Shown here in pieces: positions 32,869-45,832 of a DNA stretch of 60,000 nucleotides. Positions within the stretch are counted from its first letter, which is position 1; every line of letters begins with the position of its first letter. This DNA comes from Strigamia acuminata. Taxonomy: Eukaryota > Arthropoda > Chilopoda > Geophilomorpha > Linotaeniidae. The notes beneath the pieces are model-generated. The model did not search any database and was not told the origin of the DNA. It saw nothing but the letters and a program-made list of their open reading frames with translations. The stretch lies in contig OX442314.1 in the NCBI GenBank assembly GCA_949358305.1, positions 10,659,060 to 10,719,059 of the forward strand. The letters are read 5' to 3'. The position numbers and the translations under genes are program-made.

Positions 32869-35800
32869 GTTTGGGCTTTCCAGGTCGGTTTTCTTAGATC
32901 CTTTTCGCATTCGGAGAGCTCTGTTAAGGCCACTTTCTGTAATATACGTTTGTTTTAGTTCAATTTTACGTAAAATTATAAGAAAATTGCAATTTTTTGA
33001 TGAAATTTTCAATTTTTTTGACGAAATTTTCAATTTTTTGATGAAATTTTCAATTTTTTTGATGAAATTTTCAATTTTTTTGATGAAATTTTCAATTTTT
33101 TGATGAAATTTTCAATTTTTGATGAAATTTTCAATTTTTTTTGATGAAATTTTCAATTGTTTGATGAAATTTTCAATTTTTGATGAAATTTTCAATTTTT
33201 TTGATGAAATTTTCAATTTTTTTGATGAAATTTTCAATTTTTTTGATGAAATTTTCAATTTTTTTGATGAAATTTTCAATTTTTTGATAAAATTTTCAAT
33301 TTTTTGATGAAATTTTCAATTTTTGATGAAATTTTCAATTTTTTGATGAAATTTTCAATTTTTTGATGAAATTTTCAATTTTTTGATGAAATTTTCAATT
33401 TTTTTATGATATTTTCAATTTTTCAAATAAAATTGAAAAAATTTCAACGCATCTTCAATTTTTCACTTTTTTCGAGAATTTTTTTGAGTTTATTTCCATT
33501 TTTACCAGATTTTCTTCTGCCTCGCTCCTGTTTCCGTTTTTCCAGATACTCCGGTGCCGAGTGTTGACGTTTCGTGTTATTACTTTTTTCGACAAGAAGT
33601 TCATCTACATAATAAAAAAAAAAAAATATTAAAAAAAAAAATATTTTTTTACCACTTGTAAACTATTTTTACTCACCTTCCGGTCTATTTTGTCCAAGTT
33701 GCATGACAAGCTGCCTGGCATGATATGGAATGACAGCGTGATAATTTTCTAATATAACCCTTTTCAACTGCAACGTCCATTCGCGCTTCTGTTCCAAACT
33801 GCGCGATTGTAACGTGTATTGAATCCGAGGGTTGTCAAATGGAATCACGTGAAAGCAAAGAGGTTCCCCGGGAATACTTTCGATCAGCATTAAATTAGAA
33901 CACTAAAATAAAAATAAAAAACAAATATTTAAAAAATACTAAAAAATAAATAAATAAATAAATAAATACCATTATATGAGTTTTATATGTTAAATAACCG
34001 CCTTCTTTCTTTTTGGCAACGAGCAACATTTTATCAAATAAAAATACATGACGAATAGCTTTGGCTCCGTAAATGCGAAACATTCCTTCAGCAACTAACT
34101 CTCCAAATGTAGTCAAATCTGCACCCTAAATAAATAAAGTACAAAAATAACATCAATATTCATTCATTTTGGTGGAAATTATTTTAAATTGCCAGTGGAT
34201 TAATAGATTTCTGGAGAAACTTTAGATTTACCGTATTACCTGGCTCTAATCGGCATGTCGCTACAGCGCAAGTTTAAACAGACTGCCGATAAACACATTT
34301 TCCAAACGTTGGTAATTTCACTTGTAGCAGGCATGCCACTTAAAGCACATAATAAGGTACAACAAATTTTGTTGGATTTATAAAGTAGATTTTTTTGGAA
34401 TTCATAAAGTGGATTTATTGGATTTATCAGGGATTTCTGGTGGATGTATTGGATTTCTAACAGATTTCTTGTGGATTTATTGAATTTCCAAGAAATATCA
34501 GATGAATTTATTGAATTTCGAAGGAATTTCTGGTGAATTTATTCAATTTCTAAAGAATTTCTGGAGGGTCTTTTAGATTTACCGTATTTCCGCAAAAATA
34601 ATGAGCGCCACTCTTATTTCAAATCGCCGCTCTCGAACACGGCTACAATTCAAGAGCGGCTCTTATTTGAACTTGTGGCCGTTTTCGTTCGCTTTACGTT
34701 AATTTTTCATTTGCAATGAATGCAAAACGACTTTAAACAACTCAAAACAAACACAAAACGACTCGCAACAAACAGAAAAAACGTTCATTAACACTGCAAA
34801 AAAAATGAGATTTCCATGTGGAAAGTCATGTTGAAATATAGTGTGTAAAGGTCATCGTTCCACATTGTAGAAATATGTACGAAAAACACAACTTATAAGT
34901 TGCGTTTTCCGTTTTAATCGCCCTAGAATAATAGCCGTGGCTAGTATTCAAATGCGGTTCTTAATTGCGGAAACATGGTATAAGAAATTTCTGGTGTATT
35001 TATCGAATTACTCCTCACCTCCCATCCAAACAGCAGAGACTGTATTTCTTGAACTCGCACAGCATGTTCGTGCTTTCTCTTCATATCATTGATATGATGC
35101 GCCATTCCAGTCATGGACGCCAAAGCATTCACAATGACATCGTAACCCACTTGCGAGGAATCGTAGTGCTTCACTATATTCTGCAAAAAAAACAACAAAA
35201 AAATCAATTAGCCAGTGTCCACTGGACCAAAAAAAACAATTTCAATCAAACCTGCAGTAATAAATGGTATTTGAGTATCCTTTGTACCGGTTTGAGCAAA
35301 AAAGATCCCAAAGGAAGTGTGTGGCCTAAAGCAGCTTGTCGTTCCTGCAAAACAGTCCAATTAATCATCGAATTAACCTCAAATTCAGCCAGGCGTTTCA
35401 AAATTTAATTTGGAGTTAAATTTGATTTTTCAATTTAAAGTGAGAAAATAAATAAACAAAACTCTTACCCTGAACACTTCAGCAGTTTCTTTCTTCCTCA
35501 TTAAATCAGTCAGAACAGAAACAGTCCTAAATAGAAACGAGTATACACATAAATTTCATTCTGCACTTCCGCTTAAGTTTTAATAAAACTTAACACAAGT
35601 TTTACATTTACAACCTGCTGATGGACCGTGGGGTCAAAAACTTGTGTTTTAAATTTAGAATTAAAATTATTAATGTGCGTTTAAGTCAAAAATTACTAGG
35701 CATTAGCCTTGTGTGCGATAGAGGTATACTATACCGCGGTATTTTTTTTTTGACTTAATACCGCGGTATCCACCAAAATACTGCATTTGTTGCGGTATTT

Positions 35801-38800
35801 GCGGTATACCGCATTCATTGCAGTATTTGCAGTATATCGCATTCCTAGCGATATTTGGTGAATACCGTACAGCACTCGCACAAAAAAATTACCGCACAAG
35901 CCTACTAGGTACATTCATAAAGTCATTTAGCCTAAACAGCATTTTAAACAACATACTGTATTTACCGTATATCTTCGATTTGCTCGCTGGCCTCTAATTG
36001 CGCGCAAGACAAAAATAAATTTTGCAAATTCTGCAGGGGTGCACAATTAGAGGCCAAAATTTTTCGAAATATACCCAAAAGAAGGATGATAAATCACCAT
36101 TATTTGAAAAAATCTGATTTTTCGATTATCCGCCCAACCCGAATAACCGACTAGATTCAAACAGACGCCGGGGTATCGGGTCCAAAAAGTACTTTCTTTA
36201 CTCTATGATAAAAGTCCGGAAGAAAATTTGAAGCATTACGGTATTTTACTATTTTACCATTACAAAACGTGTGCATTCAGTATTTATATTTAAAATAAAG
36301 TGCAGTAACTTAAATAACACTTAGTTTTATTGAATAATTAAAATTTCAGGTTTTAAATGCCACTAAAATTAAAGCACTTTCAAATCAATAAAAAAAAAAT
36401 GATTAATAAGAAGCAAAACATACTAACCTTGGGTAATTAGTACAATAATGAGTATAAATAGAAAATCCTTCATTGTGTTGTACAAAACATTGTGCAATTT
36501 GTACAGGATCCAAGCCACAAGTCTCCAATTCAGCTAATAAACCCCTAAAAAAAATCAAAATCAAAACAAACTCAATCACTCATTCACTTAAAACACTCTT
36601 CTAAAAAAATATATATATATAAAATAAAAATTATAAAAACATAAATAAACACAAAACTTCTTTATTTATTACCAGAATGACATCACAGATTAAATTAGGC
36701 ATCGAAAAACCTTGACGATAGCATATTTTTAGACCACTTTCAAAAATAGTTCATTCACATCGCCAGAGAAATGGAAAAGCCCATCAAAATTTATGACATT
36801 TCAATTATCCCATCTCTTGCCTAACATTTTTTTACACCACCAGCAACCAACCAAACTACAGTTCTTGATGCTAAATTCAAACTGCACATCCCGATGCGCG
36901 CAGACAGTTAACATATAACTAGAGATCGGATAAATGCATAAATGCATGGAATAATATTTATATTCAATATAAAGCCAAAATCTGCTATTAATGCATATTT
37001 CCCAACATGGTGTTCTATGGCCAGCCAACCCAACTAGCCATTTTTGGTATTCGTTATATCGATAATTCGTTATATCGCGATTCGTTATAAAGAGTTTCGA
37101 CTGTAGTTTCAAGGTAGAACGGACTGCGAAGTTTGAATTTAGCATCAAGATACCGGGCACAAACTATTATTATTATTAACTTAATTTCCCTTCAAAAGTA
37201 CATCAATACATCATAAATTTTAGAACAAAGTTTGACTGCTGAAACCTTTTTACCCAATTCAATTAACTTCACACTCGTCAAATCAATTTGAAATTCTAAG
37301 GCTTATTTTGCTGTTGGTTGCAATAAATAACTTTTCGCCTCTTTCCCCTGATAAATGATGAGTTGCACTCGTCTTCCAAGGCGACAAAACTAAAAATAAA
37401 ATGTTAAAAAGAAAAATCCAAAGATGAGATCTTCTTCTCACTTCTTGTGGAGACCATTTTTTAAAGGTCAATGCAGTTCACTTCATTTCCATTTTTATTT
37501 TTTTCTACATTTAATTTTATATGAAATGTGATAAATTTTTCAAGTGGTTGTGAACATGTCAACCCTATGAAATAATTTAGTATTTTTTTTATTTTTTTTT
37601 ATTTTTAAAATTTATGTTTTAAAAAATTTAAATTTTAATGACGAAAATGTTGATATCTGTTGATATGGACTCGCGTAATGTAAAGACAACATGAGTTTTA
37701 CATTAAATGGTGCAAGTCAAAGGGCTGGAACAACATTAAGATAAAGTGTTTGATAATTGTGGCTAATGAGTTGGTGAAAATTACCATACGAGAATTTTAC
37801 ATCGTATTATTAACCGTAAACATTTCAATACAGCGCGCTGCCATCTGACGGTGAAAACATTAAATTTTCTCAGACAAAATGGCGGTACGGGAGAAAAATG
37901 ACTACCGACGATAATTAGATTTATTCAACACTAAATCAAGGACTTTAATGCCCATTTAACACATCATTTAATAAGAATCCACTTTATTTGAGAATAAAAT
38001 CGATGACTTTAACTCTCACTTAAAAACTTTCGACAAATTTCCTCCAATTTCAGTCGGAATTTCGCAAAAACCAAAATTAAAGATTTTTTACACTTTAAGT
38101 TTTAATTCAATCCCACTTTATATAACCAAAATAACAAATTCCAAATTCGTACACACGGTTTACCCCCCAAACCAAAAGAAATAAAAAAAAATACCCTGAG
38201 AACACTTTATAAGGGCAATCCCAAGGTTATTTCCACTCAATTACAAGGAAACCAAAAAAAAAAATTAAAGACACATTCAACACCAACACACATTAATGTA
38301 AATCATCATTTAAACCCTATTCATTATAAAATGGGAACGAATACACGAAAACTGAAAGGGAATTATCCATCTCACAGGTAAGGGCAAGGGTGGGATAAGT
38401 TAAAAGGCGCCTATATCATGAATATGGGGCGAAAGTGATGATTATGAAACCCATGTCCCGACACCGTTGAATCAATCATGTCAGAGGTCTCCAGAGGGTG
38501 AGTAAAAGAAGACAAAAGAGGGGGCTTAAAATCCATTAGTTTAATCATAAGGCATTTAATTGCATGTGCTAAATCTTGTCTAAAATGAACGTTTTCGTGT
38601 CTGGGGTGGTTTGCTCAGCGAGAGAAAGTGGACTTTCTATGTCAAGGGTTATTTATTCAACTTCCTCACTTGACTCCAGCTAACTTTTAACCTAAATTGT
38701 TAAACTTGCTTGGCCAAACGTATTTAGTTTGAATTTTCTTTTTTAGATTTTTTTTTTTTTTTTTTAAATTGAAATGTCATTTTTGTAATTTAATAGCAAT

Positions 38801-41800
38801 AAAAACAGAAAAATGCCATTTTTCAATGAATAAAATATAAAAATTAGAGTTTCTCAGTAGATAAAAATATAAAAATGTCAACCATTTGATGAAAAAATAT
38901 AAAAATTGTCCATTTTCAATGATTAAAATATAAAAATTGTCCATTTTCAATGAATAAAATATAAAAATTGTCCATTTTCAATGAATAAAATATAAAAATT
39001 GGAATTTTTCATGAAAATTGGAATTTTTCATGAAAATTGGAATTTTTCATGAAAATTGGAATTTTTTATGAAAATTGGAATTTTTCAGTAGTAAAAAATA
39101 TAAAAATGTCAACTTTTTACTGAAATAATATAAAAATGTCAATTTTTTACTGAAAAAATATAAAAATCGTCATTTTCCAATGAATCAAATATCAAAACTG
39201 TCATTTATCATTGCATAACAATACAAAATGTCATTTTTCTAACGTAAAAAATTTTAAGTTATTTCTTAAAAAAAAAAAAAAAAAAAATGTAAATGTCAAT
39301 CCAAATTTCTAAACCATTTAGTTGCTTATCTAATTAATTCATTCAACCCAAAAAACCAAATTCTTCAAATCACGTTCCACCAACAAATAAAAGAAATCTT
39401 TGTACACATGCAATGGAATTTTTTTAATATCCCAAAAATCTCATTTCCACAGTCACGTACTTTGTTTCCCAAATTAAATTAAATAAAAAATAAAAAAATT
39501 AATAAAAAAAAAAGATAACGAAGGACGTTCCTGTTACAATCCACACAAAAACAATTCAAAACGAGGAAGTTCAACACTCATTTCCATTCCGAATTAATTC
39601 AACCAAATCTGCCCTTGCAACGAAATTAAAATCTACCAAGACTCAAGAACCCCATCACAAAAAAAAAAAATAAATAAATAAAATTGTCAACCATTTCCTT
39701 GCTAATTTTAACCCCAACGAACCTCGAGCGCCGTATATTAATATTAAACAGCCCAAAAAAACCGGAAATCAGCACTTTTATTGTTTCCTCGTAAGGTGAA
39801 TAAAGAAATAACATAAAAATCCGCATATTCTCATTGGCAACGGCGCAATACCGAGTCGCCGTACAATTGAATGCGCAGTAGTGCAATTTCTGCATTCGTT
39901 CTGCTACTCAGCGTGCATTCATCAATAAACTGCCATAACACAGGAATAACTATTGGCATAAATCACACGGCACGTCGACGATTTACGACTGTGGGAGTCG
40001 TAGAAAAGACCCATTTTACATTTAAACATCACACACACCCCCGAAAACAAAATAACCATAAAGCAGGGTGTTTCCATTACCGTACCGGCAACAAAAAGGT
40101 TTTTTGGTTATGCGCATGCGTGTTGAGTGGGGTATGCGTTGAGCTTGGGCCAGACGTTTCTCAGACGTTTGATTGTGTGAGTTTAGTGGTTGGAATTGGA
40201 ATTGTTTAATATAAATCATTTTGGATGTTTAATTTTACTATTGTATTCAACTCGGAGTGTTGGAACGGGAAAGACGACGAGGTTTAATTTCCTGACAATT
40301 GGTGCTTTGTTGCAATGGGGTTGGATAGTAAATCATTTTTGCGGAACTGTGGTTAACTCTTCTGGAATGGAGTGTTTGCACATAAAAAGCAATGCTTAGG
40401 TTCAAAATGCCTGCAATAGACCTTTGGAAAAATGATCGTAAGAATGGTTGCCCTCCTCCTCTCCCTCTATGAGAAAAGTCTTTGCAAAACAACATTATAA
40501 TTTGTAGTTTTCTTATTGTGGGAGGAGCCAAACTGCATTATGTCATAGTTTTCCAATAGTCCGTTGTAAATCTTTTAGGCAAAAAAATTTGACTTTTTAG
40601 GCATAAATTTAACTTTTTAGGCAAAAATTTGATTTTTTAGGCAAAAATTTGACTTTTCAGGCAAAATGGTGACTTTTTAGGCAATAAATTAACTTTTTAG
40701 GCAAAGATTTGACTTTTTAGGCAAAGATTTAACTTTTTAGGCAAAAATTTGACTTTTTAGGCAAAAAATTGACTTTTTAGGCAAAAATTCAACTTTTTAG
40801 GCAAAAATTCAACTTTTTAGGCAAAAATTCAACTTTTTAGGCAAAAATTCAACTTTTTAGGCAAAAATTCAACTTTTTAGGCAAAAATTTGACTTTTTAG
40901 GCAGAAAATAGTAGGCGCATTCATAATGTCCTTTAAACTTGTTTGTACTTTTTAAACCAGTATAAATGTAAAATTTTCCATGTAAAATTAGACATTTAGA
41001 CTGGTATAATAAATATAAACAAGTTCAAATGACTTTATGAATGTGCCTACTCTTTTTCTATTACAAAAAAAAAACATCTTAACATAAAAATAAACCTTTA
41101 CAAAAAAAATAAAATAATTTACTCTAAAAATAACAATAAATAACAGCACGATAAATTAATTCGATACCACAAAAAAAAAAACCACAAACAAACAAATAAA
41201 TAAACAAAAACAAAAACAAAAAAATAAAATAAAATAAAAATCCCGGCCATTAAAACCACGATATTAAACCACCTCATTCCCCATTCCAAATTCCACACAT
41301 TTCTCAACCACATCAAACCGTCACTACTCTTTGATTAACCAACCCGATCATTATCACATAAAAACCCCACCAAAAAAAAAAAAAAAAAAAAAAAAAAACT
41401 CCAATCTACCAGCAAAACCAGTAGATGAAAGCAAACCTCACCTATTAAACATGTAAATCGCCTCAATGTTACCAAACAGGTCTCGAACTTCGTCCTCGCT
41501 GATAGCAAGGTGACTATTGCACTTAACAAATCCAACGTAACCCTAAAAAATAAAAAAAATAAAAAAAATAAAAAAAAATGAAAAAAAATTTGCATAAAGT
41601 TTCTCCAATCGTCTTACCTCAATTATCTCATTAATATCCTTGACATACGTCCTCTCCGAGTCGACAATCTCCAGCAGCACTCGATCAATGTAACTCAAAC
41701 TCGGGTCACAATACATCTTATTGACCCTCCCCCCCGCCGCCGCCGACCCACCAGCGTTCGTGTTAGCGGGGACCCCACTCGCGCACCCCTTCACCATCCC

Positions 41801-42351
41801 GTCGGCGTCTCTGAAGCGTCCGCCGCATTCCTCGTCCTCGCTGTAGTCGTTGAGCGATTCGATGCTCGCCAGATACGACTTCTTGTTGCCATGGTTACGC
41901 GTGAGGGACGACGAAGAGGAGGCCGACGAGGAGGTCGACGTCAGACTGAGGGGTCTGACCACCGTTTCCTTGACCCAGCATTGCTGGGCGTCCTCGATGA
42001 ACCCCGAATCGGTCGCTTTCCCACCGTCCGGGCGCGTTTTCGACCCCTGGTCGGCGCGACCCCCCTCGCCGCGATCCACTTGACCCCCGGGCCCGTGCGT
42101 GGGGGGCGGGCGACATCTGGGTTTGGCTCTTTGAGGACTGGCTTCGTATTGGATGAGCTGCAGCTGCTCGTCGCCATTGTTTGATGCGTTGGTGGACGCA
42201 TTGTTCCTCCTGCTTCTGTTTAGTCCATTCAGGCAGCCCGAGAGGGCGTTTCGGGTCGAGTTGGCCAGTTGCTCGTCGTGCTCGTCGCTATTCTTCGTCA
42301 CCAAATTGTCGTACATGTCCAGCAAGATGGGAACAAGCTCCAACGAGGATC
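30436..42351 (-). CDS. PLEKHG1/2/3-family RhoGEF (DH-PH), 11 exons in window, 5' end not fixed
   Basis: Dbl-family exchange factor activating Rho GTPases at actin structures. Exons: 42351-41618, 41542-41442, 36544-36428, 35526-35469, 35344-35252, 35180-35019, 34125-33970, 33902-33677, 33604-33506, 32794-32663, 32607-30436. All have GT/AG borders. The first exon carries a low-complexity N-terminal region and then DH helix 1 ([17 protein letters not shown]). The DH domain continues with [32 protein letters not shown] and [22 protein letters not shown] domain: [14 protein letters not shown] through [18 protein letters not shown] long Ser-rich disordered tail of 723 residues in the last exon ends at a stop at 30436. 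About 1,350 codons are visible. One join fails: exon 33604-33506 leaves one base while the next starts in phase 0, so a short exon is probably hidden in 32795-33505. Translation may start in exon 42351 or upstream. Confidence 0.93.
33000..33420. repeat. Minisatellite GATGAAATTTTCAATTTTTT, about 20 copies
   Basis: Units of 18-22 bases that vary only in T-run length, each containing the palindrome GAAATTTTC. The array fills most of the RhoGEF intron between the exons at 33506 and 32794, where the phase mismatch occurs. A 36-base T tract lies just beyond it at 32831-32866. Confidence 0.92.
34230..34560. repeat. Degenerate repeat in RhoGEF intron
   Basis: Diverged units of TGGATTTATTGGATTTCTAA type run across 34375-34560. 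A MITE-like end TACCGTATTACC starts near 34233. Confidence 0.5.
34580..34980. mobile_element. TIR element of family B (TACCGTATTTCCGC ends)
   Basis: TACCGTATTTCCGCAAAAAT at 34580 is matched in inverted form by TTGCGGAAACATGGTA ending 34980. Subterminal direct and inverted copies of GAGCGGCTCTTATT and ATAGCCGTGGCTAGTATTC occur inside. It is related to 58634-58897 and to the fragment at 14430. It lies in a RhoGEF intron close to exon 35180-35019. Confidence 0.7.
35704..35904. mobile_element. Short hAT-type MITE
   Basis: The ends TAGCCTTGTG and CACAAGCCTA are inverted copies. The flanks CTAGGCAT (35696-35703) and CTAGGTAC (35905-35912) are an 8-bp target duplication with two mismatches. The interior is full of palindromic ATACCGCGGTAT-type repeats. 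It lies in a RhoGEF intron. Confidence 0.65.
36985..37105. mobile_element. Partial pogo/Tigger-like MITE
   Basis: TTCGTTATATCGCGATTCG followed by AGAGTTTCGACTG and TA resembles the element at 48198-48350, including the shared GTGTTCTATGGCCAGCCAAC. The left end is missing or rearranged. Confidence 0.55.
40560..40905. repeat. 20-bp minisatellite GCAAAAATTCAACTTTTTAG, about 17 copies
   Basis: The period is exactly 20 over most of the array; units alternate between AATTCAAC and ATTTGAC versions. It lies in a RhoGEF intron and directly abuts the small TIR element at 40910. Confidence 0.93.
40910..41051. mobile_element. 142-bp foldback MITE
   Basis: AGTAGGCGCATTCATAATGT at 40910 is mirrored by the inverted GAATGTGCCTACT ending 41051. 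Further inward, CTTTAAACTTGTTT pairs with AACAAGTTCAAATG. The whole unit can fold on itself. A related end, GGTACATTCATAAAGTCATT, lies at 35909. Confidence 0.7.
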
Positions 42352-42409
42352 CTGCAAAGTGACACAAAAAGAGGGGCGTTTTAATAGACGATCGAAGGAA
42401 ATTTATGCA

Positions 42410-43374
42410 CAATTTTCAGAGGTGGGGGATTGGGATTTTCAATGCTGATTTCTTGTCTGGTTTCACAATGTGTGTTGGGGTGGGGTGGGGGTGTGTTTTG
42501 GATTTCGGTTGAATCGATCGTGTTTTAATTTGTAATTTGAGACTTGGGGTTACTAGGCGCCCTGTGTATTTTCGATTGTGCTGTTGTGCAGGATGCTTAA
42601 TTATTGGGGGTTGAATGCCTTGGATGTCAAAAGCGTTGACATGTTGGAAATAAGTTGGTAACTGTTTTAAGTCGTTGAATTTTTAAGGTGGGAATTGAAT
42701 TTTTAAGGTGTAAATTGAATTTTTAAGGTGTAAATTGAATTTTTAAGGTGTAAATTGAATTTTTAAGGTGGAAATTGAATTTTTAAGGTGGAAATTGAAT
42801 TTTTAAGAGAAAAATTGAATTTTTAAGATGTAAATTGAATTTTTAAGGTGTAAATTGAATTTTTAAGGTGTAAATTGAATTTTTATGGTGTAAATTGAAT
42901 TTTTAAGATTACAATTAAAGTTTTAAGATCAAAATTGAATGTTTAAGGTAAAAATTGAATTTTTAAGAGAAAAATTGAATTTTTAAGAGAAAAATTGAAT
43001 TTTTAAGAGAAAAATTGAATTTTTAAGAGAAAAATTAAATTTTTAAGAGAAAAATTAAATTTTTAAGAGAAAAATTAAATTTTTAAAGTAAAAATTGAAC
43101 TTTTAAAGTAAAAATTAAATTTTTAAGGTAAAAATTAAATTCTTATTGTGAAAATTAAATTTACTACTAAAAACAAAAAATTTAAAATTTAAAAAAAAAA
43201 TTAAAATTTAAAAAAAAATTTAAAATTTAAAAAAAAATTTAAAATTTAAAAAAAAATTTAAAATTTAAAAAAAAATTTAAATTTTATAACCAAACATCAA
43301 AAAACAATAATTTTATCCCTAATTCTTTCCATCCATAACCACTTCCACCCAAAATCAACAACAACAAACCCCCA

Positions 43375-43435
<61 letters not shown>

Positions 43436-43560
43436 AAAAACAAAAAAAAAATAATAATAATCCCCACATAACCATAACAAAACCAAACCCCAAGTTCATG
43501 CCCCCTCACACCAATCCCCACCAATCACACTCAACAAAAACACTCCATCCAATATTTACA
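42410..43560. repeat. 20-bp array GAATTTTTAAGGTGTAAATT and A-rich tracts
   Basis: About 24 units run from 42680 to 43155, shifting gradually from GGTGTAAATT to GAGAAAAATT variants. TTTAAAATTTAAAAAAAAA repeats follow to 43280, then an A tract of about 53 bases (43377-43432). It is non-coding, upstream of the first visible RhoGEF exon. Confidence 0.9.
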
Positions 43561-45830
43561 ATCCCTTTTTCCTCCCTCCACCCAACCCATTCCTAAGTAC
43601 TCCAATATTTACGATTCAAAAATTAACTGTTTTTTTGACCTTGGTCTACGCGACCAAAGAAAGATCCTTATTTAAACTTCCTCCATTAACTTTGATGAAG
43701 TACAAAAAAAAAATTTTTACCAAAAGAACCCACTTTTCTCCTATTTTTAGTACACCACTAAAATCCAAGGACTTTTCTAAAAAAAAATATATATATATTT
43801 CTAATATTGACAAACCTTTACCACTTTATCACTGTCCAATGTCATTTCCTTCAAATTGCCACCCAGAAACCAAAACAAGTGTTGAATTTTACCCTCATAA
43901 ATCGGCCATTTTTTATTTATTTATTTATTTTTTATGCTCATTGATGCTCAGTTGGATGTGAATTATTGATAGACCCCAAATGGTCATCTCAAGTTGACCT
44001 CAAAAGAAGAGAGAGAGAGAGAAGAGGGAAAAAAGGGAGAAAAAAAAAGATTGAATTATTAGGAGTTATTACTACGCCATTTCACACAAGAGTTTTCTCT
44101 CTTTCGCTCCCTCTTTTATATTCTATTATAATGCGGTTGAATAAAGAGAGCGTTTTCATGGGAATCTAAACCAGGTCACAAATAGGAATGAGAAACATTC
44201 GGGAGTTAAGTGGGGACAAAATAAGTAGTGCATAAAAAAGCGATATATCGCCCATTGAATAAATTACACATACTTTGTGACTTTCCATCAATGTTATGTA
44301 GTCAAAATTAAATAAATCGATCAAAATCGACTATTTTATCAATGGTATCGAGTCTATACTAAAGAAATCGACTATTTCATTGATGATATCGAGTTAAAAC
44401 TGAACAAATCAAACAAAATCGACTATTTTATCAACGATATCGAGTTAAAACTGAACAAATAAAACAAAATTGACTATTTTATCGATGATATCGAGTTAAA
44501 ACCGAACAAATCAAACAAAATCGATTATTTTATCGATGATATTGAGTTAAAACTGAACAAATCAAACAAAATCGACTATTTTATCGACGATATCGAGTTA
44601 AAACAGAAGAAATCAAACAAAATCGACTATTTTATCGACGATATCGAGTCAATAATAAAGAAATATACTATTTTATCGATGATATCGAATCAACACTGAA
44701 AAAATAGACCTTTTTATCGACGATATCGAGTCAAAACTGAACAAACAGACCTTTTTACCAACGACATCCACTCAAAACAAAACAAATCTATTAAAATCAA
44801 CATTTATTTTGACGCCCTTCCATCAAACCCATCCAAATCGATTTCACCTCAACTCAAAAAATCCAAACCAAACCAAACCAACCAAACCAATCGCCTACAC
44901 CCACCATTACACAACAAAACAAAAACAAAAAAATAAATAAAATAAAAAAATAATCCGCTTATTCCAATCGCCAAAGAATTCCTTATGTTTAGACTGCTGC
45001 ATGCACATGAATGAGGATTCTTTCTTTCTTTCTCGCCCGTTCCCCACCCACGTCCAACTGCACACTCGTCCCCTAGCAACGCTCGTAAACATAATTCCCG
45101 TCTCATGATGCCTGGCCAAGATCTGCTGCCTCCACGGGTGCCAGACTGACTGCCACTCAGATTAGAAAAGAAAAGTAGCCCCTTCAATTCAAACAACTAA
45201 CCCAACATGCCTTCCATAAATAATATTTGCAAGAAAAAAAAACCGGACACACGCCCTGTTCTTCCATCAACATGGGGTCAGCAAGGGTCATCCAGATCAT
45301 CTTGTTCTCCACACACTTTTAACACTTGCATAACATGGCGGTATCAAAGGATTAAACAAGTGCCAATGTGTTTTCCAAATTGGATCAATGCTAAGGATAA
45401 CTTTTAAATTCGATCACCAGGGGGATATTTTTGAGCAAATTTTCAATTTACATGCGTGGTTCCACCAAGAACTGCACGTAATTGACACTGGGGGGAGATT
45501 GGGAGGTTCCAGTGAATTTTACCGTGGCAAAATTGGATAATTTAATTATACTTTTTATTGCTTCGCTTAAAAATCCGAGCGAAACAGCGGAAAATATCTC
45601 CAGACCTCAGCATTACCACAAAGTGGGAGAAAGCCAAGATGTGGGAAAGGAAGTTGGAAATCTGGGCCCCAGGTGGCACTATAAATTATTCGTGTGGGGA
45701 GTGGATATGACTAGATGGAAGCTTCAATTGTACATCAAAAAACGCTCGGTGTTCTGCGAGAACCCAACTTTGCATTTGCATCGACAACTGTGAAAACCAC
45801 CGAAAAGTCGATGAAAACATTAGTAATACT
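43561..45830. other. Non-coding, with about 51-bp tandem array at 44290-44760
   Basis: The array has about eight units built on CGACTATTTTATCGATGATA followed by TCGAGTTAAAACTGAACAAA. A slightly GC-richer island lies at 45000-45170. Purine-rich GAGAGAGAGAGAAGAGG lies at 44009-44027. No gene is recognised. Confidence 0.55.
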
Positions 45831-45832
45831 TA

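Larger units (their letters stand above)
37106..41430. other. Large RhoGEF intron, non-coding
   Basis: The intron 36545-41441 separates the second and third visible exons. It holds AT-rich DNA, a block of tandem repeats at 38800-39200 (AAAATATAAAAATTGTCC and 19-bp GAATTTTTCATGAAAATTG units), an NRF1-like palindrome TGCGCATGCG at about 40109, the array at 40560-40905 and a small TIR element at 40910. No coding exon was recognised. Confidence 0.6.

Noticed and set aside
41850-42384. Several plus- and minus-strand frames over RhoGEF exon 42351-41618
   Set aside because: Only the minus frame ending in the DH helix [17 protein letters not shown] continues correctly into the next exon; the others are shadows.
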